Below, piece after piece: positions 37,272-45,709 of a stretch of 64,000 bases of DNA; the first letter of the stretch is position 1; every line of letters starts with the position of its first letter. Location of the stretch: positions 6,200,001 through 6,264,000 of the forward strand of contig NZ_CP032869.1 in NCBI RefSeq assembly GCF_003576455.2, written 5' to 3'. The notes beneath the pieces were generated by a model. The model made no database searches. It saw only the letters and a program-made list of their open reading frames with translations, and was not told the origin of the DNA. The DNA comes from Mucilaginibacter celer (lineage in GTDB: Bacteria; Bacteroidota; Bacteroidia; Sphingobacteriales; Sphingobacteriaceae). Both the position numbers and the translations under genes were made by a program.

Positions 37272-39656
37272 ATGAGTAAAATTAAACAAGTTGCCCTGAT
37301 TATTGCTTTTTCATTTTCGGCATTATTGTTTTTGCAGGCAACCTCTTTTGCCCAGGTAACAGATCAGATTACGAAAAGCCTTAACCAATACGGGCAATCA
37401 ACCATCCAGGAAAAGATATTTATACATACCGATAAAAGCACCTATATACCCGGCGAGGTTTTATGGTTTAAAGCCTATATTGTTAATGCAGGTAATCATA
37501 CCCCGCTTGATTTAAGCCGTGTTGCCTATATCGATGTGCTCGACGGTAAACAAAACGCCGTAATGCAAGCCAAAATTGCCGTAAGCAAGGGTCTGGGCAA
37601 CGGCTCGTTATACATACCCGTATCATTAACCAACGGCAACTATAAGCTGCGTGCGTATACCAGCTGGATGAAAAATTTTAATGCTGATTATTATTTTGAA
37701 AAAAGCATAACCATCGTTAATCCGCTTAAAACACCAGATGTTGCTGCGAAAGCCACGTTGGGTTATGATGTTCAGTTTTTTCCGGAGGGAGGCAACCTGG
37801 TTAACGGTATAGCCGGCAAGGTAGCGTTTAAGCTGAGCAATGAAAACGGCGCTGTAAATAACTTTAACGGAACCATTATAAACCAGCGAAACGATACTGT
37901 GGCACGTTTCAGGCCTTTAAAATTTGGTATAGGCAGTTTCATTTTTACGCCGCTTGAAGGCGATACGTACAAAGCCATAATTAAAACGGATAAGGGCGCG
38001 CCTGTAATTAAAGAACTACCGGTGGCTAATAATGCGGGTTTTGTAATGACATTGAACGATAACGGAGGTCCGGCGTTGGATGTAACAGTAAAGATTAAAA
38101 ATGTTAATGCGGGCGCTGTTTATCTTTTGGCACACACCAGGCAATCTGTTTCAATAGCCGAAAGTGCATCTGTTAACGACGGCACAGCCCACTTTAATAT
38201 TGATAAGGCTAAACTGGGCGAAGGGATCTCGCACATTACAATTTTTGATGATGCAAAACACCCCGTTTGCGAACGCCTTTATTTTAAACGCCCAAAAAAA
38301 CAGGTGATACTTGAAACCACTGCTAACCAAACGCAATACGCGCAAAGAAAGAAAGTGAACGTAAGCATTTCGGCAAATGACATGGCCGGGAAGCCGCTGG
38401 CAGCAAACTTATCTATGTCGGTTTACCGGATCGACTCGCTGCAGCAGGTTGATGCCGGCGATATATTCAGTTATATGTGGTTACGAGCAGACTTAAGGGG
38501 TAATATTGACTCGGCAGCTTACTATATGAATAATAACAACAACGAAGCAAATACGGCCCTTGATAACCTGATGCTTTCGCAGGGTTGGAGAAGATTTATG
38601 TGGAGTAACGTATTAAGCAACAAAACGCCTGCTTTTACCTTTTTGCCCGAACATGACGGCCACCTGATAACCGGAAAAGTAACCAACACCATAACGGGTA
38701 CTCCTGCAAAAGATGTGGTGACCTATTTAAGCGTTCCCGGCAAAAGAGTACAATTGTTTGCAGCCAATAGTGATACTACCGGTAAAATTATCTTCAACAC
38801 AGCGCAGTTGTTTGGCCCCGGCGAAATAGTAGCCCAAACCAATACCGAGCGCGACTCGACCTATCGTATCGACATTTTAAGCCCTTTTTCTGAACAATAC
38901 TCGGCATATACCGAGCCTAAGTTTCAGTTGCTTGCCGCCATGCGAAAATCGATTGAAGAGCATAACCTTGCCGTGCAGGTTCAAAACACATACTCGGGTG
39001 CCAAAATCAGGAATTTTTATGAACCGCGGGTTGATAGCTCGGGTTTTTATGCAACTCCGTTTAAAACCTATCTCCTGGATAATTACACCCGTTTTACTAC
39101 CATGGAAGAAGTGCTGCGGGAGTACGTAAGAGAGGTATGGGTCAACAAATCGCAAAAACGATACCACATAAAAGTGCTGAACGAAAAGGGCTTTCTTGAC
39201 GGCGACCCACTGGTTTTGCTGGATGATGTACCAGTATTTAATATTGATAAGGTAATGGCTATCGATCCTTTAAAAATACGAAAGCTTGAGGATGTACCAT
39301 ACAGGTATTACTGGGGCCCATCGGTACACGAGGGTATACTAAGTTTTACAACCTACAAAGGCGACCTGGGAGGCGTTGAAATGGATCCGCATGCAGTTGT
39401 ACTTGATTATGAAGGTTTACAGCTTCAGCGCGAGTTTTATTCGCCCGCTTATGACACCGATGCTACAGGTAAAAGCAGGTTGCCCGATTTTAGAACCACG
39501 CTTTACTGGGCTCCTGATATCAATACAGTACCGGAGCAAAAAAGCGAGGTTTCATTTTATACCTCGGATATAGCCGGCAAATACATCGGAATTATACAAG
39601 GCATCACCCCATCGGGCGATGTGGCAAGTCAATATTTTAGTTTTGATGTGCGATAA
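37272..39656 (+). CDS. Large exported macroglobulin-like protein with plug-like C-terminal domain
   Basis: 794 residues from MSKIKQVALIIAF, which gives a clean signal peptide ending ATSFAQ; an upstream in-frame ATG at 37233 overlaps the DUF4249 stop and would lengthen the leader. Residues about 35-135 look like an MG2-type macroglobulin domain (EKIFIHTDKSTYIPGEVLWF). The middle part is a row of beta domains. About residues 670-760 look like a TonB plug (GDPLVLLDDVPVFNIDKV, then HEGILSFTTYKG) but no beta-barrel follows. It is the third gene of the receptor operon. Function unknown; possibly a surface or periplasmic partner of the receptor. Confidence 0.75.
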   Translation: MSKIKQVALIIAFSFSALLFLQATSFAQVTDQITKSLNQYGQSTIQEKIFIHTDKSTYIPGEVLWFKAYIVNAGNHTPLDLSRVAYIDVLDGKQNAVMQAKIAVSKGLGNGSLYIPVSLTNGNYKLRAYTSWMKNFNADYYFEKSITIVNPLKTPDVAAKATLGYDVQFFPEGGNLVNGIAGKVAFKLSNENGAVNNFNGTIINQRNDTVARFRPLKFGIGSFIFTPLEGDTYKAIIKTDKGAPVIKELPVANNAGFVMTLNDNGGPALDVTVKIKNVNAGAVYLLAHTRQSVSIAESASVNDGTAHFNIDKAKLGEGISHITIFDDAKHPVCERLYFKRPKKQVILETTANQTQYAQRKKVNVSISANDMAGKPLAANLSMSVYRIDSLQQVDAGDIFSYMWLRADLRGNIDSAAYYMNNNNNEANTALDNLMLSQGWRRFMWSNVLSNKTPAFTFLPEHDGHLITGKVTNTITGTPAKDVVTYLSVPGKRVQLFAANSDTTGKIIFNTAQLFGPGEIVAQTNTERDSTYRIDILSPFSEQYSAYTEPKFQLLAAMRKSIEEHNLAVQVQNTYSGAKIRNFYEPRVDSSGFYATPFKTYLLDNYTRFTTMEEVLREYVREVWVNKSQKRYHIKVLNEKGFLDGDPLVLLDDVPVFNIDKVMAIDPLKIRKLEDVPYRYYWGPSVHEGILSFTTYKGDLGGVEMDPHAVVLDYEGLQLQREFYSPAYDTDATGKSRLPDFRTTLYWAPDINTVPEQKSEVSFYTSDIAGKYIGIIQGITPSGDVASQYFSFDVR

Positions 39657-39776
39657 GCTTTTGAGCGTTTTTCTTAATCGGCATATGCTAAAATTTGATA
39701 AACAGCACTTTAACGGAATGTTAAAAACACCTGCATAATTTAAAATTTAATATTTTGATTGTTTTTAAAAAAACAA

Positions 39777-39807
39777 TTTGCGTGGAATAAAATGGTTTGT
39801 ATATTTG
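39777..39807 (+). promoter_or_regulatory. Promoter of tRNA-Asp copy 1
   Basis: TTTG (39777-39780), 19 bp, TATATTTG (39800-39807): a full match to the Bacteroidota consensus, 15 bp before the mature tRNA. Confidence 0.92.
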
Positions 39808-39822
39808 CACACCCAAACGGGA

Positions 39823-39896
39823 GGAGTGGTAGTTCAGCCGGTTAGAATACATGCCTGTCACGCATGGGGTCGCGGGTTCGAGTCCCGTCCATTCCG
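39823..39896 (+). tRNA. tRNA-Asp (anticodon GTC)
   Basis: 74 nt. The acceptor stem GGAGTGG pairs with CCATTCC (one G-T). The anticodon loop reads CTGTCAC with anticodon GTC, and the T-arm is GCGGGTTCGAGTCCCGT. The discriminator base is G, as expected for tRNA-Asp. The CCA end is not encoded. Confidence 0.97.
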
Positions 39897-39920
39897 CAAG
39901 AAAAGATTCAAATCTTGTTA

Positions 39921-39956
39921 AAAAGCGCCTTAATCATTGATTAAGGCGCTTTTTTT
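39921..39956 (+). terminator. Terminator after tRNA-Asp copy 1
   Basis: AAAAGCGCCTTAATC pairs with GATTAAGGCGCTTTT around a 2-6 nt loop and ends in TTTTTT. It separates the two tRNA transcription units. Confidence 0.93.
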
Positions 39957-39995
39957 ATATGTCAAATTTTTTTTCTGCTTTTTAAGAAAAAACAA

Positions 39996-40026
39996 TTTGC
40001 ATAAACCAAAACGGTTTGTATATTTG
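39996..40026 (+). promoter_or_regulatory. Promoter of tRNA-Asp copy 2
   Basis: TTTG (39996-39999), 19 bp, TATATTTG (40019-40026). The same arrangement as copy 1; the sequences from -33 to the tRNA are also similar, so the duplication included the promoter. Confidence 0.92.
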
Positions 40027-40040
40027 CACTCCCAAACGGA

Positions 40041-40114
40041 GGAGTGGTAGTTCAGCCGGTTAGAATACATGCCTGTCACGCATGGGGTCGCGGGTTCGAG
40101 TCCCGTCCATTCCG
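40041..40114 (+). tRNA. tRNA-Asp (anticodon GTC), second copy
   Basis: Identical in all 74 bases to the copy at 39823-39896. No encoded CCA. Confidence 0.97.
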
Positions 40115-40115
40115 C

Positions 40116-40157
40116 TAAAAGCGAAAATGAGCAAACGAATGCTTGTTTTCGCTTTTT
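40116..40157 (+). terminator. Terminator after tRNA-Asp copy 2
   Basis: AAAAGCGAAAA and TTTTCGCTTTT form an 11-bp stem around an inner region and run into TTTTTT. The remaining bases to 40326 hold no gene I can support. Confidence 0.8.
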
Positions 40158-40326
40158 TATTTTCACAACTAATTGAATGGCAATTGTTAAAATTGCATAA
40201 GTGTGAGTTTGAAAAGTCAGTATTTCGAAGGCTTGTAAGGAGACTTATTGATCGATTATTCTTCCGTTCTATTTCCACAATTTGCCGGGCATACTCTTCT
40301 TCCCATTTTTGATATATATGCGAACT

Positions 40327-41028
40327 TTATTTTAAGGTTTTCATGAATTTCTGCAGATCCTTTTTGCCTTGTTCTGTAGCGATCAACTGCAACAGGCCAG
40401 CCATTCTGCGCAGGTAGGTAAACACGGCTTTTTCTTCCTGATCGATCAATCCGTCGATAGTCGCCTCACTGATCCACAGGCGGCCCGTGGCGGATAAAGC
40501 GCCTAATACCGGTTCCATATCCTGTTCAGACAGAGACAGCAGGTAACCTTCGCCGATCAGTGTTTCCAATTCCCGCGCAAATGATTTTCGCCTTGTTGCG
40601 TTATAACTGCGGTTTTGCAAAGTGCCGATATAAAGCGGCCCATAAACCTTGGCGTTATTGATCTCGGTAGGGATCGATCTGTTGCCCTTAGCATCATACG
40701 AGTATATGGTGAATGAATAAGTATACTCGGCCAGGTTTTTAATAACCGCCCTGATGGTATCAGTTTTCCCGCTGATGTTTACCACGCTCGAATCGGCTTT
40801 GTTGTTATAGTAAATTACATATTTGGTGATGGATGGGTCGCTGCTGGCAGCCCATTTCAGCCCTATCTCCAGGTTACCGGGTTGGATGGTTACCTTGCCA
40901 ACCGAGCCGGTGTAAACAACTTCATGATCGCCCAAAAAATTTCTGAAATCGGTTTGGTGATTTTTTTTGCAGCTGTAAACCGCTATCAGCATAAAGCAGC
41001 AGCAAAGTATATAGATCAATTTTTTCAT
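40327..41028 (-). CDS. DUF4998 lipoprotein with an unusual C-terminus (probable chimera)
   Basis: 233 residues. The lipoprotein signal MKKLIYILCCCFMLIAVYSC ends with the lipidated Cys. Residues about 25-145 match a DUF4998/fibronectin-like region of PUL-linked proteins (GNLEIGLKWAASSDPSITKY, YGPLYIGTLQNRSYN). The rest, ELETLIGEGYLLSLSEQD and LRRMAGLLQLIATEQGKKDL, is helical and is not DUF4998-like. It is in frame, so the gene looks like a fusion made by deletion. It is the last gene of a SusC/SusD-type remnant operon. Confidence 0.65.
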   Translation of the reverse strand: MKKLIYILCCCFMLIAVYSCKKNHQTDFRNFLGDHEVVYTGSVGKVTIQPGNLEIGLKWAASSDPSITKYVIYYNNKADSSVVNISGKTDTIRAVIKNLAEYTYSFTIYSYDAKGNRSIPTEINNAKVYGPLYIGTLQNRSYNATRRKSFARELETLIGEGYLLSLSEQDMEPVLGALSATGRLWISEATIDGLIDQEEKAVFTYLRRMAGLLQLIATEQGKKDLQKFMKTLK

Positions 41029-41049
41029 TGCTAAAGTTTTAATGGTTAA

Positions 41050-42573
41050 TTACTCGGGCTTGCCATAAAAAGATAATTCCATAATGTGTGCCGAATCTCC
41101 GCCCGACCATACATTGGCTACAGCTACCCTTATAAAATGGATGGCAGGCGCCGCTATGGCAACTTTAAACTCAACACCGGCGGCAACAAAGGCCCTGTCG
41201 GCAGCGGTGATGGTAGTAGGCGAGGCACCCGATGGCGGATCAGGATAGCGGTAATTGCCCAGGTTAATCCAATCACCAACCACCGTACCCACAGGCGATG
41301 AAAGTGGTAGCTGTACATCCTGCGGCTGCGCTTTGTTAGATCCCCATATGGTAAACGTTTTAGGGTTACTGAAGCCGTAGGCGAACTCGTTCTGGCGTTC
41401 CCACATCACAAAACGGCTTAGCTTGTAGCTTGCATCCTGATCAATAGGCAAACCTTTGTTGGTATAAAATAATTCCTGCTCAGAAATAGGCGGCGCGAAA
41501 GTTCCCTGGAAAATTGCGGTAGCGGCCGAAGCCGCGGTTAACCTCGGCATACAAAAACTTTGTACCGGGAAAGTAGGGCTTAAGGCCCAGATCAGTTCCG
41601 GGTTAAGCTGCCACTCGGCAGTGATGGCTGTTTGCAGGGTTAAAACTTGTTTTAGCGAGTCGGTTAAGTTTCCGGGGATATTGGCGGGGGCTGTAAATCT
41701 GCTTAGCCTGATGCTATTCGCTTCGCAATCTGTTATGGCTTCCAAACAAGCTGCCGCGGCTTTATCCCATTTGGTACCATCATAGGCCGAACTAAATAAA
41801 GCTTGTCCGTCTTTGTTTTTCACACTTGCGTAATCTGGGTTACCATTATAAAGCGGACTGGCAGCCGTAGCCAAAATCTGCGCTTTTACCGATAGGGCGA
41901 TAGGTTTGGTAATGCGCCCTAACTCGGTAGCCTGGTTGCTGATCACCTCTGGCAGATCGGGAGCGGCCTGTTCAAGCAGGCGCACCATGTAGTTCACCAC
42001 CGAATCTACCGGTGCCCTTTTAATATCTACATCCTCCTGCGAACTGGTGATAGGCAGGTTTTTATCGATGATAGGGATGGCGCCATACATCCTGAACAGG
42101 TAAAAATGATAGTACGCTTTCAGGAATTTAACCTCGGCTATCCAGCGTTTCTTTTCACCGGCAGTCAGGTCGGTAGGCTTGTCGATATTCTCGAGCATTG
42201 TATTGCAGCGGCGCAGGGCTTTAAAGGTTGATTGGCCACCGTTTTCGCCGTTCCAATAATTTAAGCCGGGGTTTTGGGTATTCTGTGTTCCGCGGATGAG
42301 GTTAAAGCCGGTTGGGTCGATGCCCTGGTTATCGCTCAGGTTATTAGGAAAAATTACCTCGCCCGAATTGGTGAAGCCGCCATCGTTTTGCGGGTAGCGT
42401 AGCTGCTGTAAAGTAGCGTAGCAGGTAAAGAGGTAATTTTCGGCCTCGTTGCGGTTGAGGAAGGCGTAATCTATGGTTCCTACGTTATCGGGGGTAACAT
42501 CAAGGTATTTCTTGCAACCAAGGAAACCTGTTGCCAGTAATGCGACCAATATGTATTTGAAGTGTATTTTCAT
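41050..42573 (-). CDS. SusD/RagB-like lipoprotein fused to a discoidin-like (DUF5000-type) C-terminus
   Basis: 507 residues. Lipoprotein signal with GFLGCKKYLDVTP. Residues 1 to about 380 are SusD (EAENYLFTCYATLQQL, KRWIAEVKFLKAYYHFYLFR, ALSVKAQILATAASPLYNG) but stop within the family at GLPIDQD. From about 381 the sequence ASYKLSRFVMWERQNEFAY, then FTIWGSN, GDWINLGNY and HIMELSFYG, is a discoidin-like domain found in the gene that usually follows susD. The joint is in frame, so the gene is probably a deletion product of two neighbours. Whether the product folds is unknown. Confidence 0.75.
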   Translation of the reverse strand: MKIHFKYILVALLATGFLGCKKYLDVTPDNVGTIDYAFLNRNEAENYLFTCYATLQQLRYPQNDGGFTNSGEVIFPNNLSDNQGIDPTGFNLIRGTQNTQNPGLNYWNGENGGQSTFKALRRCNTMLENIDKPTDLTAGEKKRWIAEVKFLKAYYHFYLFRMYGAIPIIDKNLPITSSQEDVDIKRAPVDSVVNYMVRLLEQAAPDLPEVISNQATELGRITKPIALSVKAQILATAASPLYNGNPDYASVKNKDGQALFSSAYDGTKWDKAAAACLEAITDCEANSIRLSRFTAPANIPGNLTDSLKQVLTLQTAITAEWQLNPELIWALSPTFPVQSFCMPRLTAASAATAIFQGTFAPPISEQELFYTNKGLPIDQDASYKLSRFVMWERQNEFAYGFSNPKTFTIWGSNKAQPQDVQLPLSSPVGTVVGDWINLGNYRYPDPPSGASPTTITAADRAFVAAGVEFKVAIAAPAIHFIRVAVANVWSGGDSAHIMELSFYGKPE

Positions 42574-42598
42574 ATCAAATTAATGTCTTTGTTAAATA

Positions 42599-43211
42599 TT
42601 ACAGGTTCACGTTAAGGCCTACGTTAAATACTTTTTGCACCGGGTAGGCAAAGGCATTCCCTCCCTGTTCCGGATCCCAGAGTTTGAAAGGGCTCCAGGT
42701 AAGCAGGTTAAGCCCGTTAAAATAAATCCTCGCTTTTTTAACATTGAGCGCCTTGGTCCATTGCGTTGGTAAGGAATAGCCGAACTCTATTGATTTAAGG
42801 CGAAGAAAACTACCATCGCGCAGCCACCATGAACTTGACTGGCGGTTATTTTCAATCACCGCGCCATCCGGCCCCAGCCTTGGATAAAGGGCGTAAAGGT
42901 TCTGGTTATCTTCCGACCAATGATCATCGGCATAAGCTTTCAATAACTGCGTATTACCGGTAAAGTACGAATCCGGGCTTTTGATAAACGGCGCTGTACG
43001 GGCAGCATCACTCATGAAAGAAACCTTGGCCTGTCCCTGGAAAAATCCCGACAGGTCGAAGTTTTTATAGGTAGTGGATATACCGAAACCGTAAACTATT
43101 TGCGGGATGCCCGGATTGCCCAAAAAAGTTTGATCCGCACCATCAATTTTTCCGTCGCCGTTCAGGTCGCGGTATTTGATATCGCCGCTCTTGGGAGAGT
43201 AATAGCCCATA
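42599..43211 (-). pseudogene. SusC-type TonB receptor, 3' remnant
   Basis: About 200 codons of the C-terminus of a SusC protein remain, from YSPKSGDIKYRDLNGDGKID to FNVGLNVNL. SusC proteins are about 1000 residues long, so the first 80 percent, with signal, plug and most of the barrel, is missing. The remnant stops at the IS1595-type element; the sequence on the other side of the IS is unrelated. It lies 25 bp upstream of susD in normal PUL order. It has no start of its own and is certainly non-functional as a receptor. Confidence 0.88.
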
Positions 43212-43237
43212 AATTGACATAAAAAATACGTATCTTT

Positions 43238-43969
43238 ATGGAGATGAACATAATAGAGACGATTAATAAATTTCCGGATCAAGCTACCTGTATAAACTAT
43301 CTTGAGCACATAAGGTGGCAGGCAGAGCCTACATGCCCTTATTGTGGGGGGAAGCGAAGCAGTAAACGTACAGCCACCCATCGGCATCAATGCCATGAGT
43401 GCAATCGCAGCTACAGTGTATTGGTCGGGACTATTTTCGAAGATACGAAGCTGCCTTTACCCCAATGGTTCCTGGCTATTAGTTTAATCTTGAATGCTAA
43501 AAAAGGCTTATCTGCCCGCCAACTTGCCAGGGATTTAGGTATCAACCGAAAAACAGGCTGGTATTTACAGATGCGTATCCGTAAAGCGATGCAGGAAGGA
43601 GAAGATAAAGACCTTTTTAATGGGATAGTTGAAATAGATGAGACCTATCTGGGCGGGGCAATGCGTAATCACTCAAAGAAAAAACGGGATGAGCGCAAAG
43701 AAAAGGGGACCCAGGTTACCGGGATGGAACATAAGCAACCGGTTATTGGCTTATTGGAGCGAAACGGAAGGATAAAATTAAAGGTGATAGAAAAGGCAAA
43801 TAAAGTCAATATAAAGCCGGTTATAGCCGAAACTGTGAGTGCTGATGCGAAAATAGTCACAGATGGCTTTGGGGCTTATAGAGGATTGGATAAACTACAT
43901 CAGGAGCACCATGAGGCAGGCATCTGTTATCGCATCGCTTTAACCGGTAACGCTCCGTATCTGGTTTGA
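43238..43969 (+). pseudogene. IS1595-family (ISXO2-like) transposase, C-terminally truncated
   Basis: 243 residues. The N-terminal zinc ribbon is seen as CPYCG and CHEC; DDE residues are in VEIDETYLGG and IVTDGFGAY. Full-length proteins run to about 300 residues and end with the third catalytic Glu in an NTIEGFW-like motif. This copy ends at GNAPYLV, so that motif is missing. Left and right IS ends are not clear: TGACA occurs at both ends but no long inverted repeat is seen. It is a dead relic next to the SusC remnant. Confidence 0.85.
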
Positions 43970-43976
43970 ATTTATT

Positions 43977-44009
43977 GACATTTGTCACAGTGATTTGGTT
44001 ACAAATGTC
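43977..44009 (+). promoter_or_regulatory. 33-bp operator-like palindrome upstream of the SDR gene
   Basis: GACATTTGT and ACAAATGTC are perfect 9-bp inverted arms around a 15-bp centre (CACAGTGATTTGGTT). Read toward the gene, 26 of 33 bases match the site at 46314-46346 in front of the NTF2-like gene. It is followed after 24 bp by a -7-like CAACTTTG (44034-44041). A T-run after the right arm would also permit terminator action for the IS relic. The spacing favours activator binding. Confidence 0.75.
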
Positions 44010-44063
44010 TTTTTTCTACTGCCGGGAACTCGTCAACTTTGAACAATAACAGATAACAAAAAA

Positions 44064-44831
44064 ATGAAGTTAATAAACAAAGTTGCCGTTGTTACCGGAG
44101 GTAATAGCGGGATAGGATTCGGCGTAGCCGAGGCATTAAAGAACGAAGGTGCCACTGGTGTGATTACGGGAAGGAACCAGGCCACGCTTGACAGCGCTGC
44201 AAAACAATTGGGTGATGGATTTATCGGATTAAAAGGCGATGTGACCAATTTAGACGATCTGGAGAATGTGTTCAGGATAACGGCCGAAAGATTCGGTAAG
44301 ATCGATACGCTTGTAGTGAATGCCGGTGGCATTGTTGACGGGCAGAAAATGTCAGGAATAGATGATGTGACCGAGGAAAACTATGACCTTTATATGGACC
44401 TTAACCTTAAAAGTACCTATTTTTCGGTGAAAAAAGCTTTGCCTTACCTGAATGACGGGGCATCCGTTATCCTTATCGGGTCAAGCGCTGCCCACCGTGC
44501 AGCGCCCGGCATGACTATTTACGGCGCTGCCAAGGCCGCCGTGATTTCGCTTGCCAAAGGCTTATCACTTGATCTCCTTTCAAGAAGGATCAGGGTAAAC
44601 ACCTTGTCTCCGGGATCAATCGACACCCCGGTATTTGGAAAGATAGTACCGGACGAACAGGTGGACTTTGTTAAGAAAATGTGGGTTGATATAACACCTG
44701 TTGGCAGGATGGGCACATCCGGCGACATTGGCAAAGCTGCCGCTTTCCTGGCATCAGATGATTCCGCCTTTATCGTTGGTACAGAAATTTTATCAGATGG
44801 CGGGCTGACCAATATCAATTTAATGAAATAA
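44064..44831 (+). CDS. SDR-family oxidoreductase (classical)
   Basis: 255 residues. The cofactor loop is VTGGNSGIGFGVAEAL, NAGG is the stabilising motif, and YGAAKAA carries the catalytic Tyr and Lys (YxxxK). The C-terminal part FIVGTEILSDGGLTNINL is typical of 3-oxoacyl-ACP-reductase-like SDRs. Substrate unknown. A 33-bp palindrome lies 54 bp upstream, and the regulator gene follows 143 bp downstream. Confidence 0.93.
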   Translation: MKLINKVAVVTGGNSGIGFGVAEALKNEGATGVITGRNQATLDSAAKQLGDGFIGLKGDVTNLDDLENVFRITAERFGKIDTLVVNAGGIVDGQKMSGIDDVTEENYDLYMDLNLKSTYFSVKKALPYLNDGASVILIGSSAAHRAAPGMTIYGAAKAAVISLAKGLSLDLLSRRIRVNTLSPGSIDTPVFGKIVPDEQVDFVKKMWVDITPVGRMGTSGDIGKAAAFLASDDSAFIVGTEILSDGGLTNINLMK

Positions 44832-44838
44832 TCATCCC

Positions 44839-44864
44839 ACGGGCGGCATTATTGTGCCGCCCGT
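44839..44864 (+). terminator. Hairpin after the SDR gene
   Basis: ACGGGCGGCA pairs with TGCCGCCCGT around a short loop. No T run follows, so termination may be partial. Confidence 0.6.
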
Positions 44865-44974
44865 AATTCCACAGCTAACACCTAATTCGCTTTAGCGTCA
44901 TTTTAGCAACATATTGGTGCTAACATCAAAAAAATGCTGCTCCTTTTAAATAGCTTTGCTAAAAAGGCGCTCAA

Positions 44975-45592
44975 ATGCTTGCATCATTTGTAGAATATCT
45001 TCATGAAAAAGGAACATTGACAAGCCAGGAACTGAAGTTGCTTGCAAATGCTTCGGTACAAAAAAGAATCCGGAAAAATCAATACCTGCTTGAAGAAGGT
45101 GAGGTTAGTGATTTTATCGGATTTGTTGTTAAGGGGAGTTTCCGTTTGTTCCGCGTAAGTGCGGGCGGGGAAGAACATGTGATGAAATTCGCTATTGAGA
45201 ACTGGTGGATCTCCGATTTTACAAGCTTTATGTCTGGCCAGCCTTCTCTTTGTTATATAGAAGCACTTGAGGATAGCGAGCTGATCAGGTTTACAAAAGA
45301 AAAATGGAATTTGGTGCTGGAAGCAGCCCCCAACTTTAAGCAGATTATTGACAATCTCACCGCCAGGAATTTCGAAGCTCATCAGAATCGGATTTACAGC
45401 AATATCAGCGAAACTGCTGAGATTCGATATGAAAATTTTGTTAGCCAATATCCAACTTTATATAATAGAATTCCGCTTTATATGATCGCTTCCTTCCTTG
45501 GGCTTACCCGTGAAACACTTAGTCGGGTCCGAAAACATGCCGGAAAGAGAAGCTCTTCAATTATACAGGGTTCGCATGGAGATGCCGGTTAA
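44975..45592 (+). CDS. Crp/Fnr-family transcriptional regulator
   Basis: 205 residues. Cyclic-nucleotide-binding fold at about 20-115 (LLEEGEVSDFIGFVVKGSFRL, GGEEHVMKFAIENWWISDF), C-terminal helix-turn-helix with IPLYMIASFLGLTRETLSRVRK. No Fe-S Cys motif. The end after RKH is longer than in relatives and low in complexity. It lies between two genes with the same 33-bp site in front and is the best candidate for the protein that binds there. Upstream, TTAGCAAC...GTGCTAA (about 44911-44931) is a different imperfect palindrome. Confidence 0.9.
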   Translation: MLASFVEYLHEKGTLTSQELKLLANASVQKRIRKNQYLLEEGEVSDFIGFVVKGSFRLFRVSAGGEEHVMKFAIENWWISDFTSFMSGQPSLCYIEALEDSELIRFTKEKWNLVLEAAPNFKQIIDNLTARNFEAHQNRIYSNISETAEIRYENFVSQYPTLYNRIPLYMIASFLGLTRETLSRVRKHAGKRSSSIIQGSHGDAG

Positions 45593-45663
45593 TCCGTGCA
45601 GGTGTTTTTTTGAATGGTATCATTTAATTACTATAGTCAATCACGAAGGATATTATAAATCAA

Positions 45664-45697
45664 AAAGGCGGCCTCTAAAACAGAAGCCGCCTTATTT
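45664..45697. terminator. Bidirectional terminator between convergent Crp/Fnr and NTF2-like genes
   Basis: AAAGGCGGC and GCCGCCTT pair around CTCTAAAACAGAA. T-rich on the plus side and A-rich on the other, so it can serve both genes. Confidence 0.85.
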
Positions 45698-45709
45698 AAT
45701 TGTATAATT

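Noticed and set aside
40060..40278. 72-residue ORF on the minus strand with GMDGTRTRDPMRD
   Set aside because: It is the antisense of the tRNA-Asp gene; this peptide is a well-known false translation of that tRNA.
42599..43396. 265-residue ORF covering the SusC remnant and part of the transposase gene antisense
   Set aside because: Only codons after about 43211 downward are SusC; the first 60 residues are antisense of the IS and not a real N-terminus.
43977..44009. Reading this palindrome only as the terminator of the transposase relic
   Set aside because: A T run follows it, but the close match and equal promoter spacing of the 46314 site fit an operator better; terminator action is still possible as a side effect.
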